From positions 30,525,619 to 30,589,618 of the forward strand of contig OV277872.1 of NCBI GenBank assembly GCA_922989275.2: 64,000 nucleotides of DNA, in the 5' to 3' direction. Positions 22,742 to 34,454 of this stretch are shown here, piece after piece; within the stretch, counting starts at the first letter, position 1, and every line of letters begins with the position of its first letter. Below the pieces are notes generated by a model. It had not been told where the DNA came from. It did not search any database and saw only the letters and a list, made by a program, of their open reading frames with translations. This DNA is from Gari tellinella (taxonomy: Eukaryota; Mollusca; Bivalvia; Cardiida; Psammobiidae). Made by a program: the position numbers and the translations under genes.

Positions 22742-22774
22742 GATAAAAATTTAAATAAGATGCCAAATATACCC

Positions 22775-23182
22775 TTATGTCACAGATGAATCGTCTTGGT
22801 CTTCTTCAATGCGCTTGAAAGGTGATTTTACTTTTGTCAGATCGAGCTGTCAAAAAGTCCAAATGCTAGGGCTTTATGCTTGCAGACGGATGACAGGACG
22901 ATGACAGATGATAAGAACGTTTGCACGCGCTGTTTATTTACTAACAAAGTTCGAAAATAGGTCGTGAAATAACCCTTCAAGCGCCAATACATATAGTAAT
23001 TAAATAGACCAAAAAACACATACCTGCATCAAAGGGCTGTGGGTACGTTGTTGATGTAACATTTTTTCAAGAGATCCAGTCAGCTCCGAGTCCTGAAGTT
23101 GTTGAAAACGTTTCCATTTCAGCACCAAACTCGGAACAGAATTGTAAAACCATTGCCATCTTGAATTAAATGCCAACAACAT
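22775..23182 (-). CDS. Possible two-exon small ORF upstream of the OTU gene
   Basis: Exon 1 (23182-23024) reads from an ATG and ends CAG before a consensus donor GTATGTG. Exon 2 (22846-22775) follows the acceptor TTTTTGACAG and stays in frame to a TAA. The product would be 76 aa, with a basic, Trp-rich start and an acidic end (IEEDQDDSSVT). The stop lies 33 bp before the OTU ATG. No family is recognised. It could be a small Helitron gene, a 5' leader exon of the OTU transcript, or chance. The splice sites are good but the call rests on them alone. Confidence 0.35.
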
Positions 23183-23229
23183 ATTATTGCGCGCAGTTTT
23201 GGACAAACTGTAATAAATCGCAATGATCG

Positions 23230-24290
23230 TAAATACTACTAAAGTAGTTTAAATTGTTGACCAATTATTAATAATTTTATAATTTATCGAAATATTTAAG
23301 TTGTTCGTCGGCTTTCAGCCGCCGATAGAGAGAAAGGGATTGAAAGTAACAAAAAGTAGTCCCACATCTGATATCATAAGCTAAAGAGAGATAACTGCTG
23401 TAAAATTTGAGTACTTGCAGTGTTACATTTATCGCCCCTGGTCATTGTTGTTATTGTGAAGGGTTATTGACTGTGTGTGAAGATCTATCCTCATAGTACG
23501 GTCGCAAGTAGAACACGCATCGAAATAGGTGCTTCGCCAGCTTTCCAAGATGGCAGCCCCCATGTTGCTTAGTTTTGAAGAAGTTATGCACGCGCAAATC
23601 AAACACTTTTCAATGTCTGTCAGTGAATGTGAATTGAATAGGAATACCTTTGTTTTTTCCGTGCATTACTTAAGAACGGAAAAAAAGCAAAGCTTTTTTT
23701 CCGTATAAGGGCTAGGTCTATGGAACTTGAACCAACTTGAACCATAAATGCGCCGTAATCAGTACCGCATTGTAAAACGTAGTTGAGTGACATTGACCTT
23801 TGACCTTGACCTCTGGGGTTAATGTTAAGGTTTTGCGTTAAAGTCTATTCATAACTTAGAGTCTGTTCTGGCTGATTCGCCTGTATGAGTAGACCATGAT
23901 GCACCGCTGTTTGGTGACCTTGACATTTCGCCTTTACCTCTAGGCTCAACGTTAAGGATTTGCGTAAAAGTCTGTTCTGTGCAGGATGTGAGCTTCGTAA
24001 TATTTGATTAGAAAGACAGACGCTGGACAAAAGGTGATCATATAAGCCCACCCGGAGCATACACTCAGGTGAGCTAAACTGTTTACGAACGATGCAAGAT
24101 GCACAAAGCTGTGATCAGATGAGCTAGAAATAAATGCAACTATTTCTCTTTGATCTGGAGTTTAACCCTTTGACCTTTACAAATGCCTTTAATACTTTTC
24201 CCTTGAATATTTATTCGAGACTCAGCCTACTATGACTTCTTAAAGTGGCACTATCCACCTTCCGTACAACAGATTTATTCCAGCTCTATT
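23230..24290. repeat. Helitron 5' flank and dispersed repeat
   Basis: No coding signal. A perfect small hairpin CGGCTTTCAGCCG lies near 23309. From about 23730 to 24075 there is a dispersed repeat with TTGACCTTTGACCTTGACCT, two TTAAGG(T/A)TTTGCGT(T/A)AAAGTCT phrases, and the end CACTCAGGTGAGCTAAA, which resembles the AGCTCACC-ended elements. Confidence 0.5.
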
Positions 24291-24297
24291 ATTTTGA

Positions 24298-24568
24298 AAA
24301 TTCAAGTTACTATCTTGAATTTTCAAGATAGTATGTTGAATTTTCAAGATAAGTATCTTGAAAATTCAAGTTATTATCTTGAAAATTCAAGATATTATCT
24401 TGAATATTCAAGATACTATCTTGAAAATTCAACATACTATCTTGAAAATTCAAGATAATATCTTGAATTTTCAAGTTATTATCTTGAATATTCAAGATAG
24501 TATGTTGAAAATTCAAGATACTATCTTGAATTTTCAAGATAATAACTTGAATTTTCAAGATAATCTTT
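24298..24568. repeat. Array of palindromic TATCTTGAAAATTCAAGATA units
   Basis: About 270 bp consist of alternating CTTGAATTTTCAAG and CTTGAAAATTCAAG blocks joined by ATA(C/G)TAT or ATAATAT. Every unit is itself a palindrome. Both flanks carry GTGGCACTATCC (near 24244 and 24587) in direct orientation, so the array may sit inside a duplicated host segment. Long ORFs on both strands are simple translations of the repeat. Confidence 0.85.
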
Positions 24569-24996
24569 TTTTTTGAATTTTAAAGGTGGCACTATCCGGC
24601 TTCCGTAAAAGTGAAACAGATGTCCTACGATATATTTCTGTGTGTCTATCATACTGCTTAGCATTTAGCACGCTGTATGTCATGATATCGGTAACAATGA
24701 AGAGAAAGATACAAACTACAAAAACTTGTTTTTTTTTATTTTAAACGATCTACATACACAGTGGTAACATACATACAATACAAGCACCTGTGTGTGAAAC
24801 GGGTCGAAACATTATGAAATGGTTGCCTTGAAAGTATATAATTCATTACGTTTGCTTATTATGTCTGCATAAGTTTATCTAGTATAGACTGCATGAAGTA
24901 ACCAATATGCATAACGAATGTGACAAATATAATATCCAATACCAATCACTCCAATACTAAACTAGCTGAGCAATACAAACCTATTCTCAGTTGAAA

Positions 24997-26145
24997 ATGG
25001 CAAACGAATCAAACAATAGTTACGTAATGAATGGAGCATCGGAGTGGACTTTCAGTATGGAGCTGTTTTGGGACTATTTGCCACTTGTTGTGTTTTGGAC
25101 TGTGGCGAGCACGATTGGCATTGTCGGCAATATTATTGTGGTTATGTTCTACGGACTGAAGACGCAACCGAATACACCATTTACTTGCTTTGTTAAAGCT
25201 CTAGGTTGGGCGAATGTTGCCCTAAGTGCAACGCTTGTGTTAGGGATTGTTGAAATATCCTTAAACGCAGGTTTTCATTTCCGATATTTATGCAAGGTTA
25301 TTTACTTTCTGAGCCAGTCGCAAATTTACCTAGTGGCGTTCTTAGCCTTGTGGATATCTGTGGACAGATACAGAAAGATTTGTCAGCCGTTTAAATCACA
25401 GATAACTGTCAAATTAACAAAAATTCTGATTGCAGTTTCGATTGCGCTATCGTTTCTGTTGTCGTTAAGGGTTTTGATATTATACGACGCTATTGGAATA
25501 ACTGTTGAATTACAAACAGACAGCGGAATCAAAATCGTACAAGGTCATTTCTGTAACCCTAACAAAGTGGACCCCAATCTGGCACCCTACGTGGAGGCTT
25601 CTCGTCTAACAAATCTTGCTTTATTTTCAAACATTGTGCTGACTTTTATTGTCCTTTATTCATTGATTACTCTCAAACTAGTGAAACACCGACAGACAAA
25701 GAGGACATACAAGCAAGGTTTAAAATCCGGACATCATACGAAATGCGTGGTAAATGTGATAACACCAAATACATCTGAAATGATAGAAGAGTGTGGTGGG
25801 GAGAGGCCTGCGAAAACTACTGAAAGAACAAGAAGTCATAAGGACAAGATGCAAACATCAGAACACCGTCTTGCGATCATGACTATGATTTCCTTAGCGT
25901 TTTATGTGCTAATAGGTTCATCGTATTTCATTGCGGCATTGGTTATACGCAAGTCTGTTCAATCTCAACAATCTGTTAATCCTTGGACCCGTTTCTTGAT
26001 CAGAATGCCTCTCCTTAACGGCACGGCTAACCCAATAATACATTATTTCTATAATGATGCATTCAAAATATTTGCAAATAACGTGGTGAAGTGTAAATCC
26101 GTTACGCGAGATTCTGTTAGTTTGTCCAATGTACATCATCAATAA
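24997..26145 (+). CDS. Class A (rhodopsin-like) G-protein-coupled receptor 1
   Basis: Single-exon gene of 382 aa. The start at 24997 (MANESNNSY) is chosen because the neighbour paralogue begins MDNESNQSY at an ATG. Seven hydrophobic segments are visible: TM1 with GIVGN (about 41-45), TM3 preceded by Cys99 and ending ISVDRYRKIC (the DRY motif near 123-125), an ECL2 Cys in GHFCNP (about 186), TM5 FSNIVLTFIVLYSLITL, TM6 AIMTMISLAFYVLIG and TM7 LLNGTANPIIHYF. The usual TM7 NPxxY has His in place of Tyr, and the conserved TM2 Asp is replaced (GWANV). The N-terminus has an NES glycosylation site; the third cytoplasmic loop is Lys/Arg-rich. It would act at the plasma membrane. The ligand is unknown. 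It is a tandem paralogue of 29957-31069. Confidence 0.9.
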   Translation: MANESNNSYVMNGASEWTFSMELFWDYLPLVVFWTVASTIGIVGNIIVVMFYGLKTQPNTPFTCFVKALGWANVALSATLVLGIVEISLNAGFHFRYLCKVIYFLSQSQIYLVAFLALWISVDRYRKICQPFKSQITVKLTKILIAVSIALSFLLSLRVLILYDAIGITVELQTDSGIKIVQGHFCNPNKVDPNLAPYVEASRLTNLALFSNIVLTFIVLYSLITLKLVKHRQTKRTYKQGLKSGHHTKCVVNVITPNTSEMIEECGGERPAKTTERTRSHKDKMQTSEHRLAIMTMISLAFYVLIGSSYFIAALVIRKSVQSQQSVNPWTRFLIRMPLLNGTANPIIHYFYNDAFKIFANNVVKCKSVTRDSVSLSNVHHQ

Positions 26146-26587
26146 CGCCCTAGCTAACGTTACAGTAATAACCCTAAGCATTGGGACAGATAGGCCGGGG
26201 TGAACAGGGTATATCCTGATCAGTCTGATCAGGTTCTACACTGTTTGCCTTTTGCCCCTCTTTGACAAATTTCTTTGTGATTAAAGCATTATAGGATAAT
26301 GAAAGCAGTTTTATAGGGTCTCCCGATTTCTAGACATTTTACGGTATAAATTATATACACTCGAAATACACGTGCCTTTACGGATGCACATGCAGTGAAT
26401 GCAATGTCTTCTAAGGAACATTGACCCGTTATGGACAATATCAGTATACTATTAGGTGAATTTTGCGCGATGAACCGTGACTGAGCTTTTCTATTTATAG
26501 AAGTTGCAACCATTTCATATTATGGGTAAGTAAGAATTCAAACCTTAACTTGATATTTAAAATAAGATTTTGATACCTATATTTGTC

Positions 26588-26675
26588 ATCGTGGTCGAGA
26601 GAGTAGAGTACTTGCTGCACGTGGATAGCGTTTTACTGAGTAAGGTCATGGGTTCGATACCCAGTGGGTGCTGTT
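26588..26675 (+). repeat. tRNA-like SINE head
   Basis: GTGGTCGAGAGAGTAGAG is followed about 50 bp later by a B-box GGGTTCGATACCC and GTGGGTGCTG. The first part resembles an A-box region; the acceptor stem does not close well, so a working tRNA is doubtful. Confidence 0.4.
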
Positions 26676-27327
26676 TTCTTATTTCTGTTTTTGGTTTGGA
26701 AAGGAATTTTATACTACATATGAATCGTCATATGTAGTATAACCACAAGGACATAAAGTAATTGATCAGTATTTAAATAATACACATGTATATATTATTC
26801 AATTTTTTATTACATTTCTGTATAAGCACATAGTTCAAACTAAAGATGGTACGACAGACAAAAACACCGCGTCAATAGTCTAAAATTCCATGGCAATGAA
26901 GCTTGTAGAAAACTTCTACGTGTCTGTAAGAAGGAGAAGCATAAACGATTTAGAATCCAATAAAACTGAAACGGCAAGTTTACTCGTCATGTAGAAAGAG
27001 TGAACTTCACTTGTCCCCTGAAAACAGTGAATACCAGATCAGAGGGCTCCTTAAGGGGCGCTCTGATCAGGGTAACACTGTCTGTCATTTTTCAATTGTC
27101 ATACATTAACTTGACCTAATTGGAAACAGAAATTACCCGTTAAAATTTCAGTGATAAATGAAAACAAATTACATACATTAAAAACTTTCAATACTTCAAA
27201 AAGTTAAACGTTTTAGGTCGTCCATGACATATTTAGCATATATGTTAAACAATTCAAATAAGCTATTGTTTGAAAAATAATGCAATAAAACATTAAAATT
27301 AAAATTTAAAAGAAATAATTTCTATTG

Positions 27328-27400
27328 GGAATCGAACCCACAGCCTTTTTATCCTATTGCAAGTACCCTTACACTCTACCTATTACTCTAACTCGATTAT
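27328..27400 (-). repeat. tRNA-like SINE head, minus strand
   Basis: On the minus strand TAGAGTAATAGGTAGAGTG is followed by GGGTTCGATTCCC (27332-27344). It is treated as a tRNA-derived repeat for the same reasons as the copy at 26.6 kb. Confidence 0.4.
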
Positions 27401-28737
27401 TGATTTAATTTCACTACACAAGGCACAATATTCTTAGTAAACCATGAAAGGTAGGTAACTCCTGAACGAATTTATGTTTTTTGATGCGTTTTACCTCTTT
27501 GGTTGGACTCGTCCTAAAGGTCACGGCTCACGGGTCAAAATCGGACTATAGCTGAAATGTGTGCTGCTGTCTTGTTTTACGTAGAAACTGTATCGAGATT
27601 CAAGACCATTTATGTTCGAATACTTAAAAGTACCCAGTAGGCTGTTTTCAGTCTTAACAAATGGCAAACATACCCTTAAGTTCTTGCGCCAAAACACAAC
27701 TACGTATGGACCCGAGGACAATCGCATCTGCTTCAACGGTCTTTCATGCATAAACAATCGATTCGTCCGAACCTTCAAAGCTGTCATTTTCTTCATTTTA
27801 TTCCATTACATGTTTAGGTCAACCATTCATGATCAGATTTACCATGCAGTTATTGCTCCGTCACAGCCATATTGTCGTCTGCTTCAATATTGTTGTCTGC
27901 AATATCGTTTTAAAGTTAGATTTAAGGCAGTATATCTAACGTTATTTTAAAACAAGTGACAAACAGTTTTGATCCTAATCAGACGCCGCGTTACGCATAT
28001 AATCGCAGTGTGTATTTGTGTTCGCTAGATATAACATTAATGTATAAGAAACGTACGAAACATAACTGCTTTATATGTTTGATTTAGTTCAAAAAAAGAA
28101 AGTCTATAGATAAAAATAAAGTGCTCTCTCTCTCTACAACAACACCCTTTTGGAGACAAAGATGATGTGTGCTGTTTCTGGGTCGAATTTGGCTTACATT
28201 TGCGAACAGTTTCAATTTAGATCAGACGCCGCGTTACGCGAGATATGGATCTGGATTCAAACGGTTTGTCACTCGTCATTATATTTCTTATGTCAAAATG
28301 TCCACTAATACATGTATCTAACTTTCAGCAAACACAGCAGACGAAAATGTTTAACAGATGATATTGCAGCAGTGAAATTATTAGACATAATTGTTATATT
28401 TAGGAAATTGCAAAAAGCGTTGTTGTAAGGAAGGGGTCGTTGTTGTGAAGGCTTTTATAGGTAGGGAACACTGCAAAAATCAACTATACATATTTTATAC
28501 TGGAACAGGATTGTATTGCCGAGACTGTTCTTTGGAAGGTTATGGTTGCAAATCCCATGTTGGACGCTTTGATTTAAATACAATTTAATGATACTCTCCT
28601 GCGACGTAGACAATTATGAGATATATTACCGCAAGGATCATTTTGTTATTTCATTCAAACATTTTAAAGCTAAAATTACATAACATAGCATAATTAACAT
28701 ATAGTTATGTTTAAATTACTAAGCTTGTGGAAATATG

Positions 28738-28978
28738 GGGCCCGTTTTACTAAACAACTTACGCAAAATGTTTGCGTAAGTCAAAATCGTTTAGCTCTTA
28801 TTTTTCGATCATAAACGTTTGCAAACAGCAAATAGCCAGATCAGAGGACGCGCTAAAAGCGCGTCCTCTGATCTGGTTATTTGCTGTTTGTAGCAAGTGA
28901 TAATAAAAAATATAAATTAAAATTTAAAATTTTGACTTACGCAAATAATTTGCGTTAGTTGTTAAGTAAAACGGGCCC
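28738..28978. mobile_element. 241 bp MITE with GGGCCCGTTTTAC ends
   Basis: Inverted ends GGGCCCGTTTTACTAAACAA and TTGTTAAGTAAAACGGGCCC are flanked by ATG on both sides (28735-28737 and 28979-28981), a 3 bp duplication. GGGCC-type ends and a 3 bp duplication fit PIF/Harbinger-like elements. The centre (28832-28892) is a family A foldback. Confidence 0.8.
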
Positions 28979-29177
28979 ATGACGTTGCCGATTAGCTAAC
29001 ATACAATACAGATAATAAGCAAGTCATAGTTAATCAACGACAGGCGTATTGAAATCAAGTAAATTTTGATATGAAGAAATAAGCCTTAAGCCACAACGAG
29101 TGAACATTATTAACAATCGCACTGCTATAATGACACCAATACCCCATTAATTCGTTTGATTGAAATACCGTACTACA

Positions 29178-29535
29178 GTGTTCCCTCTCTACAACGACAT
29201 CCAATGGGAGACACAAAATATGTGCGTCGTTCGGAGGGAGTCGTTATAGGGAGGGGAATTGGTTTACATTTACAAACAGCTTAACTCAGGATCAGACGCC
29301 GCGTAACGCGGCGTCTGATCTGGATTCCAGTTGTTTGTCACTCGTCATTAAGTTTTTTTTCTGTCAAAATGTTCAATATGTAACTTTGAGAAAAACAGCA
29401 GAAGACAACTTTAAGCAGACGATATTACAGCAGTAAATGCGTTAGACATACTTTTCCTGATGAGGGAACAGCGTTAAGGGTCGTTGTAAGGAGGGAGTCG
29501 TTGTTGGGAGGGCCGTTGTAGGGAGGGAGCACTGT
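29178..29535 (+). mobile_element. TA-flanked MITE (CAGTG-type ends) with central foldback
   Basis: Starts CAGTGTTCCCTCTCTACAACG and ends CCGTTGTAGGGAGGGAGCACTG. Other copies are at 39290-39649 (+), 50973-51314 (-) and 58967-59324 (-), each bounded by TA, as expected for Tc1/mariner-type non-autonomous elements. The middle of each holds a family A foldback. No transposase is present. Confidence 0.8.
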
Positions 29536-29956
29536 TTGTTTTTACACTTAAAGTTTAGAACGTTGCCTTGAAATACTTCTAAATAATTAGTCGGGTTTTC
29601 TTTTATATATTTGACACGAGACGTGCCTGAACATGACCGCTTGTAACGAATAATGTAAGTCATCGGGCTGGTGGTCGAGAGAGTTAAGAAATTTCAAAAA
29701 CAGTTTTAGTCCAGATAAGAAACATCGAAACATCGTTACATGGTATATAATCAGGATATAATCAGTTTGGCTCTCATGTTTAGACTCTTCAGCTAACATG
29801 GTTTTAAAATTACTTTTGGAAACCAATTGCAAACGATAGCTGTGCCACATATGGTTTTTATCAGGGGAATGGGTACAAGTTTACGTTCAAAGGGAACACT
29901 TCAATACTAGTTATTATATTCCTGAGTAGACAATACGAACTGATTCTCACACAAGA

Positions 29957-31069
29957 ATGGATAACGAGTCAAATCAAAGTTATATCATCGATGGAGAAAC
30001 AACTTGGACATTCAATATGACGGTGTTTTTGGATAACTTACCATTTGTTATATTGCTCGAAGTGACAGCATTGATAGGTATTGTGGGAAATATTATCGCG
30101 GTCAAGTTTTACGGATCGCCAGACCAGCCAAATACAGCCTTTACGTATTTTGTGAGAGCTCTTAGCTGGACGGATATTGTTGTCTGTGTTGTGTATTTTA
30201 CTTACGCCGTTGATATATCGTTAAACTTAAGTGTTCAATTCAGATACGCTTGCAAGGTAATGTCTCTTCTGTCCCAAAGGACGATTACAATTTCGTGCGT
30301 GCTGCTAATTTGGATTGCTGTGGATAGATTCAAGAAAATCTGCCAGCATTTGAAACCACAGATGTCTGTAAGATTTGCAAAAGCTTCATTCCCAGTTACA
30401 GTTTTGATATCGTTTCTGGTATCGGTAAGGAATATGGTGCTCTACGATGTCGTTAAAATAGACGTTACAGTGGAAACATATAATGGAACGAAAGTCGTAC
30501 AAGGACGTTACTGTACCATAAACACAATGGACCCAAGAATAGCCCCCTATGCTTCAGCTTCTCATCTAACCGACCTTGCGATGATTTCCATGGAACTCAT
30601 GCTATCTATTGTCCTGTATTCGTTGATTACACTCAAATTAATTAAACAGCGAAATATATGGAAATCTCGGAAGCCAGAGAACAACAGTATTAGATATAGA
30701 AAACCAGATACCAATAAAGAATGCTCGGAAATTACCATTGATACAATATCCACCGACCTGGATGATCGAGCGAATGCAAGTACATGTAGAAGAAAAGTTC
30801 AAATTAAGAACCGGATCCAACAGTCAGAGTACCGAATCACTGTGATGATGATTATTGTATCAGTAATATATGCACTCATATATTCGTCGTATTGCATTGC
30901 GAGTTTAATACTTAGTCCGTCTACTCACTCTGAACAATCTATGAGTTACTTTACAAACCTCCTGATCAAACTAGTGTTCCTGAACAGTGTAGCTAATCCA
31001 ATCGTATTTTACGTCTGTAACGAAAGATTCCGGAGTTTTGCGAAAGTTATGCTAAAGTGTAAGTGCTGA
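29957..31069 (+). CDS. Class A (rhodopsin-like) G-protein-coupled receptor 2
   Basis: Single-exon gene of 370 aa, paralogous along its whole length to the receptor at 24997-26145 (shared MxNESNxSY start, GIVGNI in TM1, RYxCKV before TM3, VDR(Y/F)(R/K)KICQ, VLYSLITLKL in TM5, ANPI in TM7). TM2 keeps Asp (SWTDIVV), unlike its partner. The DRY motif reads DRF (about 123-125) and the NPxxY Tyr is Phe (NPIVF). The Cys pair expected for the TM3-ECL2 disulfide is present (RYACK, GRYCTI). NES and NMT glycosylation sites lie in the N-terminus. It is expected in the plasma membrane, ligand unknown. The pair most likely arose by local duplication, with about 3.8 kb of repeats now between them. Confidence 0.9.
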   Translation: MDNESNQSYIIDGETTWTFNMTVFLDNLPFVILLEVTALIGIVGNIIAVKFYGSPDQPNTAFTYFVRALSWTDIVVCVVYFTYAVDISLNLSVQFRYACKVMSLLSQRTITISCVLLIWIAVDRFKKICQHLKPQMSVRFAKASFPVTVLISFLVSVRNMVLYDVVKIDVTVETYNGTKVVQGRYCTINTMDPRIAPYASASHLTDLAMISMELMLSIVLYSLITLKLIKQRNIWKSRKPENNSIRYRKPDTNKECSEITIDTISTDLDDRANASTCRRKVQIKNRIQQSEYRITVMMIIVSVIYALIYSSYCIASLILSPSTHSEQSMSYFTNLLIKLVFLNSVANPIVFYVCNERFRSFAKVMLKCKC

Positions 31070-31267
31070 TTCCGTTACTACTATAGAATCGAAGAGCTTT
31101 TTTCTGACAACAAAGCCTGCCTAACCCTTTCATGGTCAAATTATTCGGGAGAGTGTTACCCCTTCACAGCTTAATTGTCGTCTGATTCAGTATTTTCTTC
31201 TGAAAGACACGTTTCGGAGTTAGATTTAAGGTTTACTGACTTAATAAATATATAATCGATAAGTGTG

Positions 31268-31335
31268 TCAAACAGTTTGAATCCTGATTAGACGCCGCGT
31301 AATGCGGCGTCTTATCAGAATTCAAACTGTTTGCA
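31268..31335. repeat. Family A foldback
   Basis: CAAACAGTTTGAATCCTGAT is matched by its complement ATCAGAATTCAAACTGTTTG around the core GACGCCGCGTAATGCGGCGT. Confidence 0.85.
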
Positions 31336-32581
31336 AACGCGCTTGAAAGCATCATTGAGAGTGAAAGGGTTAATATTCATATGTAAAACACGGCCCAGAA
31401 TAATTAAATCAGCTAATAAAGTAATTACGGCACGTTTCCCTTTATACGAGTACATACTCGTTTCAGAGATATCTTATTCGAATAAAGTAATAAACCTCAT
31501 CAGACAGCTGCTTCAAAGTCAGTTTGATGTGATTTTAAAGCGTTTCTTTAAAGCGTAAATATACGTAGAAAAAAGCAGATTGTTTCGACTAGTGTGTGAT
31601 TCGGCCATAAATCAATACGTTTAAATAAAACCAAATCGAAGTACCGGTATCAATACTATGGGTTCGGTTCCTAACGACAGACCTGAAGCAACAGTTTTAA
31701 TATTATCAAACGCATTTAACGATATATCCAATCATCTGCAATTTTCTGAAATACACAGAGGATTCCATCTTGGGTTTTTGAGTGTGTGTGTGTTTTTTAT
31801 ATGAATACTAACATTTGCCAACAATCCTACTTTAAATTATACCTACATGTAACAAAGTAGTTCCGTTCGACGTTTAATTGCTACACTTTAGTTAAAATGC
31901 CGTCTCTGTGTACACATACAGAGTGTTGAATAATATAATGATGGTGTACAACCGGAATCGTAATATCAAATAATTATTACAATTCCTGTTTTATTACAAT
32001 TCCGGATGCTACATGATAACGCTTTAACATCTAGCGACGAATATATAGCGTCTGTTATGAATGGTGTTTCTGTGGAGAGTTCTCTTACCATATGTACACA
32101 GTATAATATATACGAGGGGAATTTTTAAAGTAGTGGCAACTGATCAATAAATTCAAAATAATAAGTGCAAAATGTATGAGTGATATATCATTTGAAAGAG
32201 AAATTCTTTGCGGATATGCTGGTATAGCGCACGATAAGATCATAAAAGTCGAAAATTCACAACATGAACCATGTAAGATAAGTGAGTTCGAGATATCGAA
32301 GTTCGACTGTATTTCAAGGTTAAAACGTGGATGTTGAAAGAGTTAATCAAAATAAAACATGCATCCAAATAAATTCGAAGAGAAATATTCTAATCGAAAC
32401 TAAACGCCAACGCACGATATTAAAAGATGAAAGTTACACTTTCAACTACTGATAGATTTAATTCTATCTGGCAAATACATTTGAGACTGATTTAATAGAA
32501 CGACTGTTGGGTAGAAATAATACAATATAGAAACTTTCTGCTTTACTCAATGCCGCTCACACCTATCATTTGTTTATGTAT

Positions 32582-32680
32582 AGGTTAGACCATGGTTGCA
32601 AGCGAATAAACGATATAGTTCGAGGGGGCGTAGCCCCCGAGAACTATGTCGTTTATTCGCGCGCAACCATGGTCTAACCT
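32582..32680. repeat. Near-perfect 100 bp palindrome
   Basis: ATAGGTTAGACCATGGTTGC and GCAACCATGGTCTAACCTAT are the outer arms; the inner arms pair as CGAATAAACGA / TCGTTTATTCG and GGGGGC / GCCCCC. Only a few positions mismatch. No coding role is visible. Confidence 0.85.
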
Positions 32681-34454
32681 ATTTAGCACTGGCTTGGGCT
32701 CGAGGAAAACAAGAAGACCCTTCGTTTCTGCTTTTTGTTTTAGACGAAAAAGTCATTTTATTTGTAATATATTACTTAAATTGAAATGTTATTTCAATGT
32801 GTAGTTTGAGACATTAAGCATGATTTAACACCAACATAAATAACGCTTATTGAAGCTTTATATGTAAGCACAATTCATCATTATTAGTTGCCTTTAAAGT
32901 TTAGGTCTCACTGTAGACATAATATGACGTCATCAAGCGAGTGCAGTTCCCCTCCGATCTTAGCTGTATAGTAAAGACAATCTAGACATGCATATCGCGG
33001 TTTTTACATCTACAGCTGAAACAATGCATATATCTAGGTCCAAAGGGATGGAGTAGATCTAGATCTATTATTGATAATGTGGAATTACCGTATTGCTTTA
33101 GTTTGAATCCTTGATCTGGTGTTTATTCCGATTATTTATCGTTAAGCCTACAGTGCAGGCAAAAGGTTTCCGCGGTGGCCCGCTCGGAGGGTTGCTAGGG
33201 TTGTGACGTCAAATTGCCTTGAGATGACGGAAGCGTGGAATAAGTGAACAGTGTGTTAGTTATTTCATGGTTTTGTAAAATAAACGATATATTCACAGGT
33301 TTTTGAGGCATCTGATTGGCCGAGAGCTCCAAGCCATGTGCTAAACATGTATATACGCAATATTGTAAACTGTATCGTCGATCACGTTTCAGTTCATATA
33401 TATTGTACTTACCGTTCGCCCTAGTTTGTCAGCCAATGAAAGGACTCTATTTCAGCGAGAAATGAAAAAATATATCGCATATTCGTTCAGCTTTGTACCG
33501 GGTATGGAAGAAATAAAGCAGGTTATGAACACGGTTATGGACGCATCGCGCTAAGGCGGTGCTAAGCGCATTATTACGTCATTATACAGCCATCGCTCAG
33601 CTGGGAAATAGACATACTACGTACATGTATGGAAGTTAATGGTAAACTTGTCATGCGTAAACATTTTAGAACCACATCATAGAGCTTCTATTACAAACAA
33701 ATGTATTCGACTGACTGAGAAATTGGAATTGTCTATTATAAGTATTAGAGTTGAAAGGGTTAAACAGCCACCTGTATCTTCTTTTGTGTAATCGCTATAC
33801 AAAGGTTTGACTGTAAAACGTTTCGAAAGCGGCCATCAGAAAAGGAGTGGGTTTATTCTCAATAATATATGAAACTAAGGTGGCTATTCGTCAATGCATT
33901 AGAATAGCAATACAGAAAGCTTCCATGTGCGTTTCTGCTTGCGTTAAAAAGCCACTCGTCTTTAACACCTTCGTAGCCACAGGGCACAGGCATTACTTTT
34001 ATTAACAGCGCAGTCCAGATCGATGTCATCTAACAGGTGATCTTAAACCGGCTAACTTTTCCTAAACAGTTTTCAAGCTACAACCTTATAATGTGGCAGT
34101 GTGTTTGCACATATAGATCTACCATAGACGTGCATGTGCACAGGCTTTTGATTTGCTTTAATTTTTCACAAATGTACAGCAAGCGGGGGGGGGGGGGGGG
34201 TCATATTTGTCTTAAAGACAAAGCCATTCAAGGCTCTAGTTTTAAATTCCATTTGGTAGACTTGTTTTGTTTCTCAGGTGTAAGATTAAATTCGCGGGTT
34301 TCCAAAAATCCTAAGAGCCGCCCACCGAAATAGAGCCCTTTTATTGGCAGACAAACTGGCGCGATATGTAAATTTTGTTGAACGGTATGAAAACTAGGGT
34401 GAACGATATCTGCCATACACCGTCCAACGCGCCATATTCGAGGCAACGGTAAAT

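Larger units (their letters stand above)
26146..29956. other. Intergenic block: foldbacks, tRNA-like SINEs, MITEs
   Basis: No gene is seen. It contains degraded family A foldbacks (about 26200-26255 and 27020-27090), a tRNA-like segment at 26588-26675, a minus-strand tRNA-like segment at 27328-27400, a degraded TA-flanked MITE (about 28115-28474), a 241 bp TIR element (28738-28978) and a better MITE copy (29178-29535). The ORF at 27612-27950 has no domain and sits in repeat-like sequence. Confidence 0.6.

Noticed and set aside
24310..24576. ORFs of 72-82 codons on both strands
   Set aside because: They are translations of the palindromic CTTGAAWWTTCAAG array.
24991..24996. Upstream TTG start for GPCR 1
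   Set aside because: TTG is not a normal eukaryotic start; the ATG at 24997 aligns with the paralogue's start. The same reasoning moves GPCR 3 to 37649.
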